A stretch of 64,000 bases of DNA, from contig CM021323.1 in assembly GCA_010645155.1 (NCBI GenBank), positions 246,049 to 310,048 of the forward strand, written 5' to 3'. Under the pieces are notes generated by a model, which worked only from the letters and a program-made list of their open reading frames with translations, did not search any database and was not told where the DNA came from. Position 1 is the first letter of the stretch, and the number at the start of each line of letters is the position of its first letter. Made by a program: the position numbers and the translations under genes. Below are positions 23,980 through 36,146 of the stretch, piece by piece. This stretch comes from Tigriopus japonicus. Its lineage: Eukaryota; Arthropoda; Copepoda; Harpacticoida; Harpacticidae.

Positions 23980-25976
23980 AAAGCCGTTTAATGTAGCACC
24001 ATAACCGATCTTTTCGCTGCTCTTCGTAACTAAAGTGAAGTGACGGAATTTCGGTTGGGGTATCGGAAACCACAAAAGGAAAAATACACTACTACGTTAC
24101 TTGATAAGAGATTGTGATGTTGAGAAAGCTATAGAGGTAATCTTTTTGCATACCACTTTGAAGTAACTAAAAAAGCACAGCCAAAAAATGACCGAAACCC
24201 AAGAAGGAAATTCGGACAAACCATTCTTATAACGTGTCTCGTTGGCATTAAATGCTAATATTTCTTACCATGGAAAAAACTTGCGCGTCTCAAATTTTGC
24301 TTAAGATCTAATACAGTTGTTCACTCTGGTACTTGATGTTTGAAATTGTTTTCTATAAAAATTAATTGTTTTGTGAATGAATCCCGACATCGTACCACAG
24401 AGTGGCGTAGCATTGAGGGGAATGAAAACAAGGAAAACCAGGCGTAAATCCTGGATAGCTGTTGAGGCAAAAACTGTGAAGCTGTTATGTGCATGCTTGA
24501 GTGCATCCAGGGAGTTCTTGACTTGCGCGCTTTGAAGACATCCACCCTTCTTTAACACCTTCGATTTGCTGAAAAGAACGATCCAAAGGAAGATTTGTTT
24601 GAAGATATCAAAGGAATTGATATGATATGAAAGGTTTGATTGAGCTCTTTCAAATCTTTTTGCCATCGGATTGAACGCTCGATGTCATCGGGCTGGTTCT
24701 GCAGATCTAGGTGGCGCATGAAATATTTGTGGCGTATAATTTTCGCATTTTTTATACCTTCTGTGTAACCCAAATGTTATGAAACACATTATTATCAATT
24801 TTGGACACTTTGAAATAGCCTTTTGGAAAAATATGAAACCAATACCTTTTTGCCATTTTCACGGTTTTTTCGTCATTTGGACTTAAAAGGCTCAGTATAT
24901 TTGCCAGAAATCTGCTCCAGTTATGATTCATGACTAGAGCAAGGAAAAAAGTAAAGTTATTATTATTTAAAGTCAGCAAATCTAAGCTTTTATTCTTAGG
25001 CAAGTACGTCGACGCTGAGAAAAGCATGGAAACTTGCAATCAGTTAGCACTTCATGTGTTTTAGTAACTGTAATGGAAGTAAGTAACTGAAAAGTTTGAA
25101 TAATTGTAATCAAAATCAATCTCTTCACAAAATGAAAACACACAAATGAATATCAAAAGTATTTTTAGAATTTTATTACAAAGCTATAGTTCTAACATCA
25201 ATCTTAATTTGATTAAAACTACAATCTAAATTCTATTAAAACTAAACCATGAATGAAAAAAGTGCACTTTTAACATCATGTTTGGTAAATTAGCTGAGTT
25301 TGCGAAATGCCTCAACCACGTTCCTGCCATTTTTCGGTTTTTGCCCCTATTTAGTGCTGCTTAATAACCAAAATGAAAGTTTGTTCCATTATCAACTATC
25401 GTAATTTTGTAACATTCAACTATCCATTTAGTGAATTAATCACTGGGCAGCCATCTTTTATCCTTGACTATTTCTATTCATGACTCATTCTTGCCATCGC
25501 TTGGAATTGGTCTCGTGATCCCTTTCAGATGCATTCAATTATGTTTATATCTTTTTGTCTTTAACAGATTTCTCTTGAACATCAAGGGCTTCAGCAATCT
25601 AGTTTATATCCTTTCCGCCGCAAGTTCTACAAAACTCCCTTCGCCCTTTTGACATAAATAGAAAAATTAAAATTTTTATGCCAATCATTTCTTGTCTATT
25701 TAACGACAAGCTAAGCTCGTACATCACAGAAATATTGACTCATTTCTCTGCGCATTATCTGCGTTTTTTGACGTTCCACCCTTACGCTAAAGTTGCGATG
25801 AAAATTCCAGATGCTCCCCGTGAATGTCTTCAGAAAGTTTTCAAGATCAAAAAGTCAGTTACAAAACAGAATTATCATTTTCATGATATGTTAGTCAGAA
25901 AAAGGTCAAGCAATTGGAAGCGCGAAGAAAAGTGAAACCAAAGGATGATTGGAGTGAAATTCAAATACATAGTTCA

Positions 25977-25982
25977 TTTATT
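25977..25982 (-). terminator. Candidate polyadenylation signal of the PDGF/VEGF-domain gene
   Basis: AATAAA on the minus strand about 300 bases beyond the stop at 26285. Confidence 0.35.
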
Positions 25983-26284
25983 GTGCGACATCTGAAATGA
26001 ATGTTGGATGAGTCATCTGCGTACAGACTAACCCCTCACCAATAGCAATTACATGTACGATAGATACATGGCATCTCGAGTCTCAGCAAATTTCACTTCC
26101 GTTGTCGCCCTTGTAGCATTGACTCCCATGGCATGATCCATTTGTGGGTAGGTTTCGTTACAGACTTGTCCGCAAACAGGGGCTTGGTCAGATTTGACCC
26201 ACTCTTGACTTTCCTTGCCCCTCCAAGAGCAAAAAAGTATAACTCTTCGTGGCAGACTTTAGGATTTCTGACCGCTACGGCGTG

Positions 26285-27103
26285 TCACGTGCCCTCTTGA
26301 ATGAATGCCTCTGCAATCGCTTGATGCTGGATACTTGATCTTCGTGACGCCAAATCTTTTCTCCGTTTAAGATGAAACACAATTGCGCTCAAACCGATGC
26401 AGGCAATGACAAACACGCCAATAAGAATGGTGAGTCCGGTCCAGGCCATGTTATAGATGCGAGTGCACTTACAAGAGCTTCGGAAATCGAACATAAACCC
26501 TGTGGAACAGGCTCTCCAAGTTCTTTCTGGACAAACGCATGAGCATGTATTTGGGTTCCAATCCTTGCCGGACAATAAGCATTGGCTCTTAGCCCATTGA
26601 TTTTCGCATCGACACTGACATCTCGATGCATCGTAGTATTGTCCCTGTGAGCAAAGTTCGGCGGTTTGACGGCAAGAGCACGCACATTCTTTGTGCTCCT
26701 CAATTTGGACCACGGCACACACAGTGTTCCATACTCCGGATGAGAAAGTGGTTTGAATGGCCATGACCTCGACAGTTTTATTGACCACCAGGGTCGGCAA
26801 GCACGAGTGTGATGGAACACTACATGAGCCTGAGCATCGCTCCACTAGCACATGTCCCGGGATCACTTGCATAATAGCTCCACTCTCGCCATCCATGACT
26901 GGCATGGGGATCTCTATAACTGTGGGACGTGGGCGGCACTTCAGAATGGAAGGCAAAATGTTTTCATGATGTGTTTGAGAGCATTGGCTAATCTCATGGT
27001 ATTTGACGATAATTTTGTCTTCGGAACCCCAAGACACGAGATTTGCCGAGGAGCCCAAGCATTTTGTGCCGAAGACCAATGCCATGATGAAAAGTGTAGC
27101 CAT
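26285..27103 (-). CDS. PDGF/VEGF-domain protein with a C-terminal membrane anchor
   Basis: Single exon, 272 residues from the first ATG. A signal peptide (MATLFIMALVFGTKCLG) is followed by a PDGF/VEGF cystine-knot region starting CRPRPTVIEIP (C56), the core VERCSGSC (C90, C94) and SC at 100-101. Cys-rich segments follow (VCAVV..HKECACSC, CQCRC, CSCVC), like the CXC-type repeats downstream of VEGF-C-like factors. A hydrophobic helix at about 220-243 is followed by the basic stop-transfer HLKRRKD and a 29-residue cytoplasmic tail. The knot motif CxGxC is kept, but the positions of the two inter-chain cysteines of VEGF are His84 and Ser93. Members of this class bind receptor tyrosine kinases, but whether this one is shed or acts while membrane-bound is unknown. 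It is convergent with the kinase gene; no partnership is implied by that. The anchor makes it unlike secreted fly Pvf proteins. Confidence 0.8.
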   Translation of the reverse strand: MATLFIMALVFGTKCLGSSANLVSWGSEDKIIVKYHEISQCSQTHHENILPSILKCRPRPTVIEIPMPVMDGESGAIMQVIPGHVLVERCSGSCSVPSHSCLPTLVVNKTVEVMAIQTTFSSGVWNTVCAVVQIEEHKECACSCRQTAELCSQGQYYDASRCQCRCENQWAKSQCLLSGKDWNPNTCSCVCPERTWRACSTGFMFDFRSSCKCTRIYNMAWTGLTILIGVFVIACIGLSAIVFHLKRRKDLASRRSSIQHQAIAEAFIQEGT

Positions 27104-28760
27104 CTGCAATTGCTAAGATCCACCCGCACTTCACCTCCGACACTCAAGCACTGGACTCAACAACTACGCAAGACAAATGTTCTTCTTTATCAAAAAACCG
27201 CAGAGCGAGGGAAAACGCTCGGCGACGTCCCTTTTGGGTCTCCACTCAAGCGACAAAAAATCTGGCGATGACCGCTCAGTTTGAAGTCTGGCACGTAACT
27301 GTCGCATCCCTAACATCATACTGTCGTCATCTACACACTGGATGCTGCTCGCTCAGCCCATCATCATGAGACGTTGTGAGTAGAGTCACCTCGAAAGAGA
27401 CATCTTTCCAAGCGCATAAGAGCACAAGGGTATGGAGTTCTCAAGAGAAGTCTTTTCTGCCTGTACCCGACACACTACATATATACCTACGTAGGAAGAG
27501 AGGGGGATGACTTCTTGCTGATGAAATCGTCTCACTTCACCTCGCCACAAGGTACGTACGTAAGTATGCTCCATGCCGCGTTGGAAGCATGGAGTGAATA
27601 AAGTGAACCGAGTGGGGAGAATGCCAGATGAAAACGAACTCGACAAGGCGTTCTTCGCCGCAATTTAACCGCCGAGAGCTGGGTACAATTCGAGTTGGGA
27701 CAAAATGGCACTTCAGATACGGCAGTGTTTCCCTCCATGAACTCAATGTATATACGTACATAGTCAACCGGCTGCTTCCGACGAATCCTACTCCACGATC
27801 GTTTATGTCATATCCAAAAGCCTGCCGACAAATGCTTGTAGGAGAATGGTACAACCAATACGTTGGTACCATTCTGGTGGTAGGATGAAATTCCTATGAA
27901 ATGCAGTGCATGGGACTCCCGATGCATGCCACCAAAATGCATTTCAATTCGCATTCATAATCTAACAAAGTTTGAAAAAAAGAAGACGTTCATCCATCAA
28001 TCCAACCATCATGGAGATTTTGACATCTGAAACACTTGTAAAACAACATCACAAGGCGTGTTCCTTCTGGTAATGACATAAGAATGCATGTTAGCACGAA
28101 TCCCGGATCTCTGAGCAAACAACTTCCGCAACGTGAACCAAACTCATGGTTCTTTACCCGGAAAGCTTGGGCACATTTAGTGCTCTGTGGTATTGACCTC
28201 GTTGGCGCCTTCAACAAGTTCTTCCAATGCTTAACCACTTGTTGGGTTGCGCACTCGGTTACGGACAGAAACTCACCCTGAGTAACGTACGTGCACGGTA
28301 CGAGAATATAGAGATAGCCTTGAGTGACGGAACTTTCTGGAAAAGCCGGCATAAGGATGGTGCAATCGTGTTTTGGGGGGAATGACCACTTTAGAACACC
28401 ATTCTTTACAGGGAATTCCATTCCTTGTAGCAGTATTGAAAAATCCGCCCCCCCTCCAAAAAAAAAAAAAAATTCTGCTGTAGCTTTTAGTGTTTTTGTA
28501 AGGTTGCAAAAAATGAAAAGGAGATTGGGACGAGGTGAGGGAGAAATGTGAAGTCAACCACAAGAGGCACTACAAATTTAGGCCAATCTTTAACTAGGCG
28601 AGTGTTTCGACTTGATTTTTTACTTAAGTATTAGCGTGTGGGTCCTTAGCAAGGTTTTTTAAGGTCAAAAAGTTTACCCCAACCAGACTCCTCGAAAGGC
28701 AAGCGTCATAAACTCCGAGTCAAAATGGCGCTCCTGCCAACTCAAAACACGTCATAACTA
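27104..28760. other. Intergenic, upstream of the PDGF/VEGF-domain gene
   Basis: No gene recognised. Repeated ACGTACGTA-like words occur near 27550 and 28290. A second copy of the dispersed repeat seen at 16.9 kb lies at 28414-28465, followed by a poly-A tract. The promoter of the minus-strand gene should lie just above 27103, but no core motif can be assigned. Confidence 0.45.
28414..28465 (+). repeat. Dispersed repeat fragment, copy 2
   Basis: Matches 16887-16940 in the words CCATTCCTTGTAGC and AAAAATCCGC, then runs into a C tract and poly-A. An A-rich end could indicate a retroposed element, but too little is shared to classify it. Confidence 0.5.
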
Positions 28761-29220
28761 GAGCACTATAATAAAAGAGTACAGTCATAAAGTGCGCCAT
28801 CTAGCGGATTTCATGCGGCAACAGCTCGCCGTTCCCATGATACACATATTTTTGAAGATTGCAACGGTCATTCATCAGTTATGGACAAACTAAAGTGCCT
28901 CAAATGTTGACTGAGTATTGTTAATGGACCTGTGGTGGTTTTTGGTTGAAATTATTAGTGAAATCCCTCTCAAAATGGCATGGAAATCTGACTATTATAA
29001 AGGTGATTTAAGCATGATATATGTCAAAATTCATCAGAAAAACACTAAGGTATCATTTGGAGTTCGGCCATCAACACTTTAGGCACTTTAGTGTGTCCAA
29101 AACTGATGAATGACAGTTGCAATCTTCAAAAATGTGAGTATCATGGGAACGGCGGGCTGTTGCCGCATGAAATCCGCTAGATGGCGCACTTTATGACTGT
29201 ACTCTTTTATTATAGTGCTC
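28761..29220. mobile_element. MITE with 149-bp terminal inverted repeats
   Basis: A 460-bp element. Bases 28761-28909 and the reverse complement of 29072-29220 are nearly identical, both beginning GAGCACTATAATAAAAGAG and carrying GCGCCATCTAGCGG. A TA dinucleotide flanks each end (28759-28760 and 29221-29222), which fits a Tc1/mariner-type insertion. The central 160 bases are unrelated between strands and encode nothing recognisable. Few mismatches between the arms suggest a fairly young copy. Confidence 0.8.
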
Positions 29221-32200
29221 TAGTCATAACATTGAACCGTTTCCATTCTCTCTTGAACAAGTTTCAACATGATAGGGTTTCAAAGCTGTAATTATCAACG
29301 GTTTCAACGAATTTAAGCAATTTAATTTTAAGCAGGAGAGGAAGGATTACATTTTTTATATCATTGAGTGCTGCAGGGAATTTTTCCAGCCTGACAGATT
29401 TTGAATTTCCTGCCAAAGCCATGTATGATGTCACTGATCACAAGACGCAAAGGGTCCAAGGAGCACGTACACCGGACCCCCAAAAGCGGCAAATTTGCGT
29501 GAAAGCGCAAAATATGGAAGCACTCGCTGAATATTTATTCAAAAAAATTGCAGTGAGACACAAATGTGGTTAAAAAATAAAGAAACAGTTTTTTGATTAA
29601 GAAAAGTTAAATCCATAAAAAGGGCAAAAAAGTAAAAAAAACTTTTTTACTTTTTTATCCTTGCTCTATAGATCTAGTCATGACTCATGTCACTCACCAA
29701 GCTTTCTAGCTTCACCCAAACGTAACCAAACCAAGCCTTGCCTGATTTCAAAAATAGCAAGCAAACCCACAAAAATTGTCGCCTGAATAGCATTCATATT
29801 TAAACAATATAAGACATCTGGAAACTAGAGCATTTCGCTTGTCAACCTGGTTCAGTTTCCCATATCTTTGGGTCTTAACTAGATCTATGAGATACTGGAC
29901 ATCACTTGAAAATGGGATGCGTAGCAAAGATGGCTCAATTTCATGGCGTAATTTGTATATGGGTTGATTTTGTTCACTTTACAAGATAGTGACAGACTAA
30001 ATTGCATAACTCATTTGCATTTTGCATAACTAAAAAAGAACTTTAAAAAAAAGAGACAGAACATTATTTTTTAGATCAACTACGTCTTGTGTGTGCATTT
30101 ATTTATTCTCGCGTGGCATCTACAAACCATAACATTTTCCAGTATTTTTCTATATTCTGACAGGGATAGGTAGTTTCAAGGTCGGTTTCAGAGTAGTTCT
30201 CCGTCTTTGGGTTTGTATTAGAGGTCAAACGTTTCCTAAGCCAAGAACAGTCGGAAGAGAGAATCAAACCTGAGACGTGAGATGCACCACAATCCATTTC
30301 ACTTCTTATGGGATATTGCACCAACAACGAAACCACATCTTCTCACTTACACTGCACTGGAAAACGCGTTTGGAAAGAAAAATGTATGAATGCTTTTACT
30401 GCGATTCTCGTCCAGCCCAAGTTGTATAAAATTAAATTTAAAAAAGATAAATGACTGAAAAATATACATGCATTTTGTTCAGCGCTTAGATCCCCTGTTG
30501 CACTCTGCATCTTGAAATATCTCGTTAAAGATCTCAAGCATCAATCTGACGGAAAACGTAATATGACGGCAAATTTTGATGGGATTCAAACTAGCTGATA
30601 ATATTAAATCAGTTCTTAAAGATCTCGAAGCAGCAATACTGTAGACTGAACTAGCCATAGGCATCATAAGCCAGTCTAAAATTTGAGCATTGAAATCATT
30701 GATAACTTCTGTGTATTCGCATTAAAACAAAATACTTGTTGTTGTTATCTTTATTGGCAAAAAACAAATTAAAATTGTTTTGTACACCTGCTCATCATTA
30801 GTTACTAGATTGGAATATCTATTACAGGCAAAGAGCATTATCAATTTTTATTGGAAAGTGGGGTTATAAAAAAATGTATTGTTGGAAGTTAAGAGACGGG
30901 AGCGTCTTACTCCATTGACGAGGTCATTAGTCCTTTTGGCGCTTTTGGTTCCGAGCAAAACTTGAACAAACGGATGAGTCATTTTAAACCATTCAAAAGA
31001 GCATTTGCGCCATTATTTGAGTAATGATGACAAACAACGTTAAAATGGCGTGAATCATTCTTTGAAAATACATATCGAACTCCTTGCAACGACTTCCTGG
31101 TTTTCAATGCTAATTAAATCCTTTCAAGCAAACTTACATACTTACTGACGGCAGTTAGACAACTTAATTGTTAACGACCTCAAATCATTCACGCATAGAT
31201 GTCAAAACGCTTCTTTTCAAATGGCCTGATGCAGTAGGTTTTAATTTGAAAGAGGCCTAACTAAACCAGTAATCCGTCATCATAATCGCGTAACACTATA
31301 ACTTGAACCATCACTGACCAGTAAAAAGTGCGTGTTATAAAGTGGCAAAACACGTTCGAAAGACTTGACTTCCCTTTAAAAAGTTATCCCTCCGAAATTC
31401 AGAGTCCACAGTTCCTCATTTGTTTACAATGGCAATTATTTCCAAGTTGATCGACCCTCCTGGTTGGGGGGGAGATGTTGCTCTGTTTCCCTATGAGAAT
31501 CCTCGGACTGGTAGCAGCAACCAACCAATCAACCATCCAACCAACCAACCAATGCAGCTTCCTTCGTGTCTGACCTCCGAAAGTGGATGATGGCTGGACT
31601 CCCCGTTGAGTTTTTGTGTTATTTTGATTCAAGATCAGTGGAGTTGACGAGTGATATCCTGTTCTTTGTCGGTTCTGCCGCAAATCATAAAACACGCAAT
31701 TTGACTCCTCGACCATTATTCCACGACATAAGTACTACTTTTTTGGATGGTTTGTTTAAACCAGTTTGGACTTAAAGTAAAAGTTGGTTTTTTTCAGCTT
31801 GATTTGATTCTTTTCCGATTTTAGAACCTCCATTCACCAAGAGCATGAATGTTGTTTTGGACAAATAAGTGATACATTATGTCTAAACAAAGATTCAGCT
31901 TTTTCGGCAAGAAAAATCTTAAACAAGGCTATTGGATAAAAAGGATAAATGTTTCGTGTTTACTTTTCTGATATCAATTGACCGGAAAGAGCTATTTAAT
32001 TAATTTTTCTCTTCGCCGAATCAATGTGATTCCGGACCAACGTCCTTGAATAACGGAAAAAATAGGGCTGAGATATGGAGATTGGTTCCAGTGGTTTGGT
32101 GAGGGAGTCAACATCCCCGTCCTCATGCCAAAATCTTGCAAAGCATGTTTTTGCTTAGGTTCCAATTGCATTGGCTAACATTTGACGTCGATTGATGAAT

Positions 32201-34218
32201 TATTAGTTTTTAGAATTTGGTCGATAAGAACAAATATAATTCGTACATTGCGTGAATGCCTTACAATGAAACAATGTCGATGTGATAAATGGTTGTAGAT
32301 TTGTCTATATTCAAAGTAGGATTTCAGCAATGAGCATTATTAATGGTTTCGGAGATCGGATGACTTCCCTGGCTTTTTGTCAGTCAAATGCAAATCCACG
32401 CTCCTGATGAGAAATCATCAACTTGATTTATGGTCGAAATAAATGCGCCTTCAAAAAATCCAAGCACTTACGATTGTAAATGAAGTGCTTCGCAAAATTA
32501 GTCTCAAATTAGTTTTGCATAGTCTGAGACTTGTGTGTCCAGGTTAAAGGAAAAAAACAAGCACATCCTCTTTCTTTCCCCGACTCATCTGACACAAGTG
32601 TGATGGATCAGGAACACATTAATTGGTACTTTGGTTGGAAGTGTTGTCTTTGACGCTTCTTGGAAATTCAAAGCTCCCATGACAATAGGATTTGCACAAA
32701 ACGATTCTCATGTCAGTCAGAGACTGGGTTGATTACCTACGATTTAAGAAGCACCACCGCGTGCTTTAAATGAAACAATCGTATTTACCGCTTGACCGCA
32801 ACACTTGAGAGTGAATGGCTTCTCTGGGACAATGACGGAAATGAAGATTCATCCACTTCCAGGGCCCTCCTTATGACAGGTGACGGACAATGCTGTCCTT
32901 CGGGAAGGATGAACTCTTAATTGAGGGTTGAGATCAATGCACAGCATGATTGAGATTGACCATGTTGGAAGTGGGGAATAAATGATAGTTTTCCTGAAAG
33001 CCTTGACAGGGTTGGTCAAAAAAAGGCTTGTTTGAGTAACCCGATGATTAGACCAATGACCTAGTTTTGAGGTCCGGTGGTTGTTTGATGTTTTATAGTA
33101 CTGAGCATTATTGTTAAAACGCAATTGAACAAAGACATTCCGAACATGCAAAAAGACAATCTAGTACTAAAACAAACAGGTGGCCCAGGATCGTATTACC
33201 TACAGAACGCTAGTGTTGCCATTTGTGAATGATTCTTTTGTCACACTTTTCTCCCAACCTTTGATCAATTAAAAGTGGAATTTACATTTTGACATGCAGT
33301 TACATTTCCTTGACTTTGTAGCCATAATAGATTATTTCGAACTCGAAATAATTGCAGTTGTAATTGGATACGTTTAACCGGGTGTGCCTTACCGTACAAG
33401 GGATACTGTACGTAAGAAGGGTAATACATTGGAGGCGTGTGTACTCGTTTTCACAAGAAGTGTGAACTCTAAAAAGTTCTTGTTTCAATATGGACTCGAT
33501 CTTATAAGTAAAACCGGCGTCCCTTTAACATTGAAGTGATTGAAAATGTTTGTTTTCTTTCGACTTTTCGAGCAAGTGTTTGGTGAGCCTTGAAAAATTG
33601 AGCTGTGGGTAATTTGACATTTCAATCATGAGTTCTGAAGGTCTTCCAGCAAAAGCTGATTGGGAGGTCACATTACAAATGTAACCCCCTAAAATATACC
33701 CTAACCAAGTGAATGCCCTATCGCAAAAGTTTGACCTGTTCTTGAACAATCTCCGTACTTACACCAAAACAGAACTTTTGTCTCACAACGCTTTGAGGTT
33801 GCACAAATTATCTACATCACTGGTTGCACTTAAAGACGCCCTTTGAGGGGTTTCTTTGCTTTTGAAACAGTCGGTAACAACAAGTCGGGCTCTTTTCAAA
33901 GTTGTCCAAGTAAATTATTAAGCTCAAAACTAATCCACTTTTGAATTGTCAATTTAAAGAATAATTGTGTTTAATGACATTCAAATCTAGAATGATTGCA
34001 TTTGTTTGTAATTTTTCAAAGCCACTGTTTTTGCTATGCTCGTCTGTAGTAAATGCAGACAAAATGATTTAACTAATGTGCTTGTACGATCCAAACCATA
34101 ACTTGCAATAAAGCATCGGTCTCCAAATAACTTGTTACTTAAACCCTCTAGCAAGTTACTATACCATCATTGTGTACCAGAAAACTCAAGAGTATACACG
34201 GGCTTGGTTCGTAGAATC
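29221..34218. other. Gene-poor region, no gene recognised
   Basis: AT-rich sequence with short open frames only. It contains an inverted partner of the 24.9-kb segment near 29645-29685 and a CCAACCAAC repeat at 31519-31552. The frame at 29364-29573 has no known motif. I see no exon chain with consistent phases. Confidence 0.45.
31519..31552 (+). repeat. (CCAA)n-type microsatellite
   Basis: Imperfect run of CCAACCAA units. Its reverse complement type appears at 44799-44850. Confidence 0.75.
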
Positions 34219-34491
34219 AAGAAGCACTGGAATCATGGAGTGGGAGGCTAGCAATGAGAATCATAATTTCCAGTAAGAACAATTCAATTACGTTCTTCTG
34301 CAAATGAGACCTTGCATATGTTGACAAGAATACGTATTTCAATCCGGCAATCGATTGGGCTGAAATTTGAAATACGTGTTCTTCTCAATGCAAGCCAGGT
34401 CTCATTTGCAGAAGAACGCAAATGGTTAGTTATTGCTGGAAATCATAATTCTCATTGGTAGCCTCCCACTCCATGATTTCCGTGCTTCTTG
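34219..34491. mobile_element. Foldback element with perfect 8-bp target duplication
   Basis: A 273-bp element almost wholly made of two inverted arms. The left arm begins AAGAAGCACTGGAATCATGG. The reverse complement of the right end begins CAAGAAGCACGGAAATCATGG-like sequence, and both arms share GTTCTTCTGCAAATGAGACC. The perfect duplication GTAGAATC flanks it at 34211-34218 and 34492-34499. An 8-bp duplication suggests mobilisation by a hAT-type transposase. Non-coding. Confidence 0.8.
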
Positions 34492-35247
34492 GTAGAATCC
34501 ATCTTGGACTTAGTTTGAATGCTTGAAGAAAGAAACTAACGAAAAGCACAAGTCGACGAATCAGCTCGATGGCGCTTTTAATAGCCATATTTCTAAATTA
34601 CGAGTATCAATCGGAACTTACTTTGCCATGTTACATCCTTACAAGAAAAGCTAAATTAAGCGTTAAATATGGCTGGTAAAGAAGACGTGTCACTTGAAGT
34701 TCAGAATGGTGAAAAATATTGTTAAAAAATAACAGTATGATCTGAAAAAACAACGAATAATTATACAAATTATCGATTTGCACATTGATATATTGACAAT
34801 AGTTGATTAAAGTATCTTCCAAGAAAAAATAAATTTTAGTGTTTTAAAATAAATTTGTTGGGTTGACTTTAAGTATAAGTCCCTTCAATAAAAAGAAAGA
34901 TAACGTTCGCAAGCAACAACGTGCACATTTTGGCTACAAACAAAGGACTAAAATACGATATCGTTGCATTGCATGCGCACACAGTTGATTTAGTACTATT
35001 GTGGGATGGATTTTCTAACACTGGTAACCAAGGAATCGTTATCAAGCCATGAACGCGAGCATCCGGATCGGCAGACGGAAAGTAAGCAAATAGTACGGGA
35101 ACAATTTGCATCGGAGCAGACTCCTATGCTTTAGAAGTTTCGATTGCGCTTTATTACAGATCATCTTCATATCCGTCCACTTGGTTTATCACTCTGGTTA
35201 GCCTCACCTGAATGATACATGATTGTTGCTATTAAGTAGCAAAGTTG

Positions 35248-35295
35248 GAGGTGGTAGTAGTGGTGGTGGTGGTGGCGGCGAAGGTGAGGGTGGTA
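35248..35295 (+). repeat. (GGT)n/GGC-rich microsatellite
   Basis: Run of GGT, AGT and GGC triplets in non-coding sequence. The short Thr- or Gly-rich frames through it are artefacts. Confidence 0.75.
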
Positions 35296-36000
35296 GCTAG
35301 GGGGGACGGATTGTCGAGCGTGTAGCTAGCTTCCATTATGCAGAGCATTATTATTATTATTATGGCAATGATTAGGCTAACATGATGGACTCTTCGATGC
35401 CCGCCGACGCAGGTCAAGCCGGAGTAAGTTTTAGCTTATGTTGATTATATGTTGTACATTTCAGTTCAGTCGGTGATTGGAATTTGAATGGGAACCTCCA
35501 CGCATAACTTGGCTCGGTTTCACTAATCTCTGACCTAGTGAATGTGACCAGTGTGGAGAAAAAAAATTGAATCCCTTCGAAATCCTAGCACAAACACTTT
35601 ATCAATGAATACAATGATAACCTATATCTAGTGTTCAGTTGTCAATTGGGGTTTAGAGTTATTGATATCATCTTCCATTTCCTCATCATCTCACCAAATT
35701 TTGAAAGAGCCAATGAAAGGTAAGTTTTATCCCCTCACTTTTATTGCTGACGACGTGTTAGCGAATAATTGCGAACTCGGTTTCAGAAGTAGGTTATTCT
35801 AAGCCACAAATCGACGTCTCAGATTTGGGATGCAAGATAAACTCGGTTGAGAATATTGCACACGTAATCAAAATTCTCCAGAAGGCATTTTCAGTTACAA
35901 TGAGGTGACACATTTTTCAGTTCAGTGTAACTTTTAACATGTTTTGGTCTAGAAAGCAGAAACAAATACAAATACAAGCGTAAGCGTTAAAGATAAAACG

Positions 36001-36008
36001 TATAAAAG
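36001..36008 (+). promoter_or_regulatory. TATA box of the LPMO gene
   Basis: TATAAAAG stands 95 bases before the first in-frame ATG (36096) and 146 before the preferred one (36147). That distance suits a short 5' leader. Confidence 0.45.
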
Positions 36009-36146
36009 AAACATATATGTAAAAGATAGACTTCGAGTTTCTAGACATTCTTGGAAGTACTGTGAATCCAGTGTGTGTTGACAATTGACCGCAAAATGCT
36101 CCTTTTCAGAAACCGAAGAACTCCTTTTGACGATTCATGTTCCTCA

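Larger units (their letters stand above)
23693..26284. other. Intergenic region between convergent kinase and PDGF/VEGF-domain genes
   Basis: 3' untranslated sequence is expected at both edges: AATAAA at 23974-23979 for the kinase gene, and TTTATT at 25977-25982 for the minus-strand gene. Overlapping minus-strand frames at 24301-24773 look like a decayed coding fragment, but no family could be assigned. The segment near 24930-24970 recurs in inverted orientation near 29645-29685. Confidence 0.45.
34492..36095. other. Upstream region of the LPMO gene
   Basis: No coding exon recognised. It includes a GGT/GGC-rich microsatellite at 35248-35295, a short TTA run near 35348, and a TATA-like box at 36001. 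Confidence 0.45.

Noticed and set aside
24301..24773. Overlapping minus-strand frames that might be a retroelement fragment
   Set aside because: Could not match any reverse transcriptase or transposase signature, so left unassigned.
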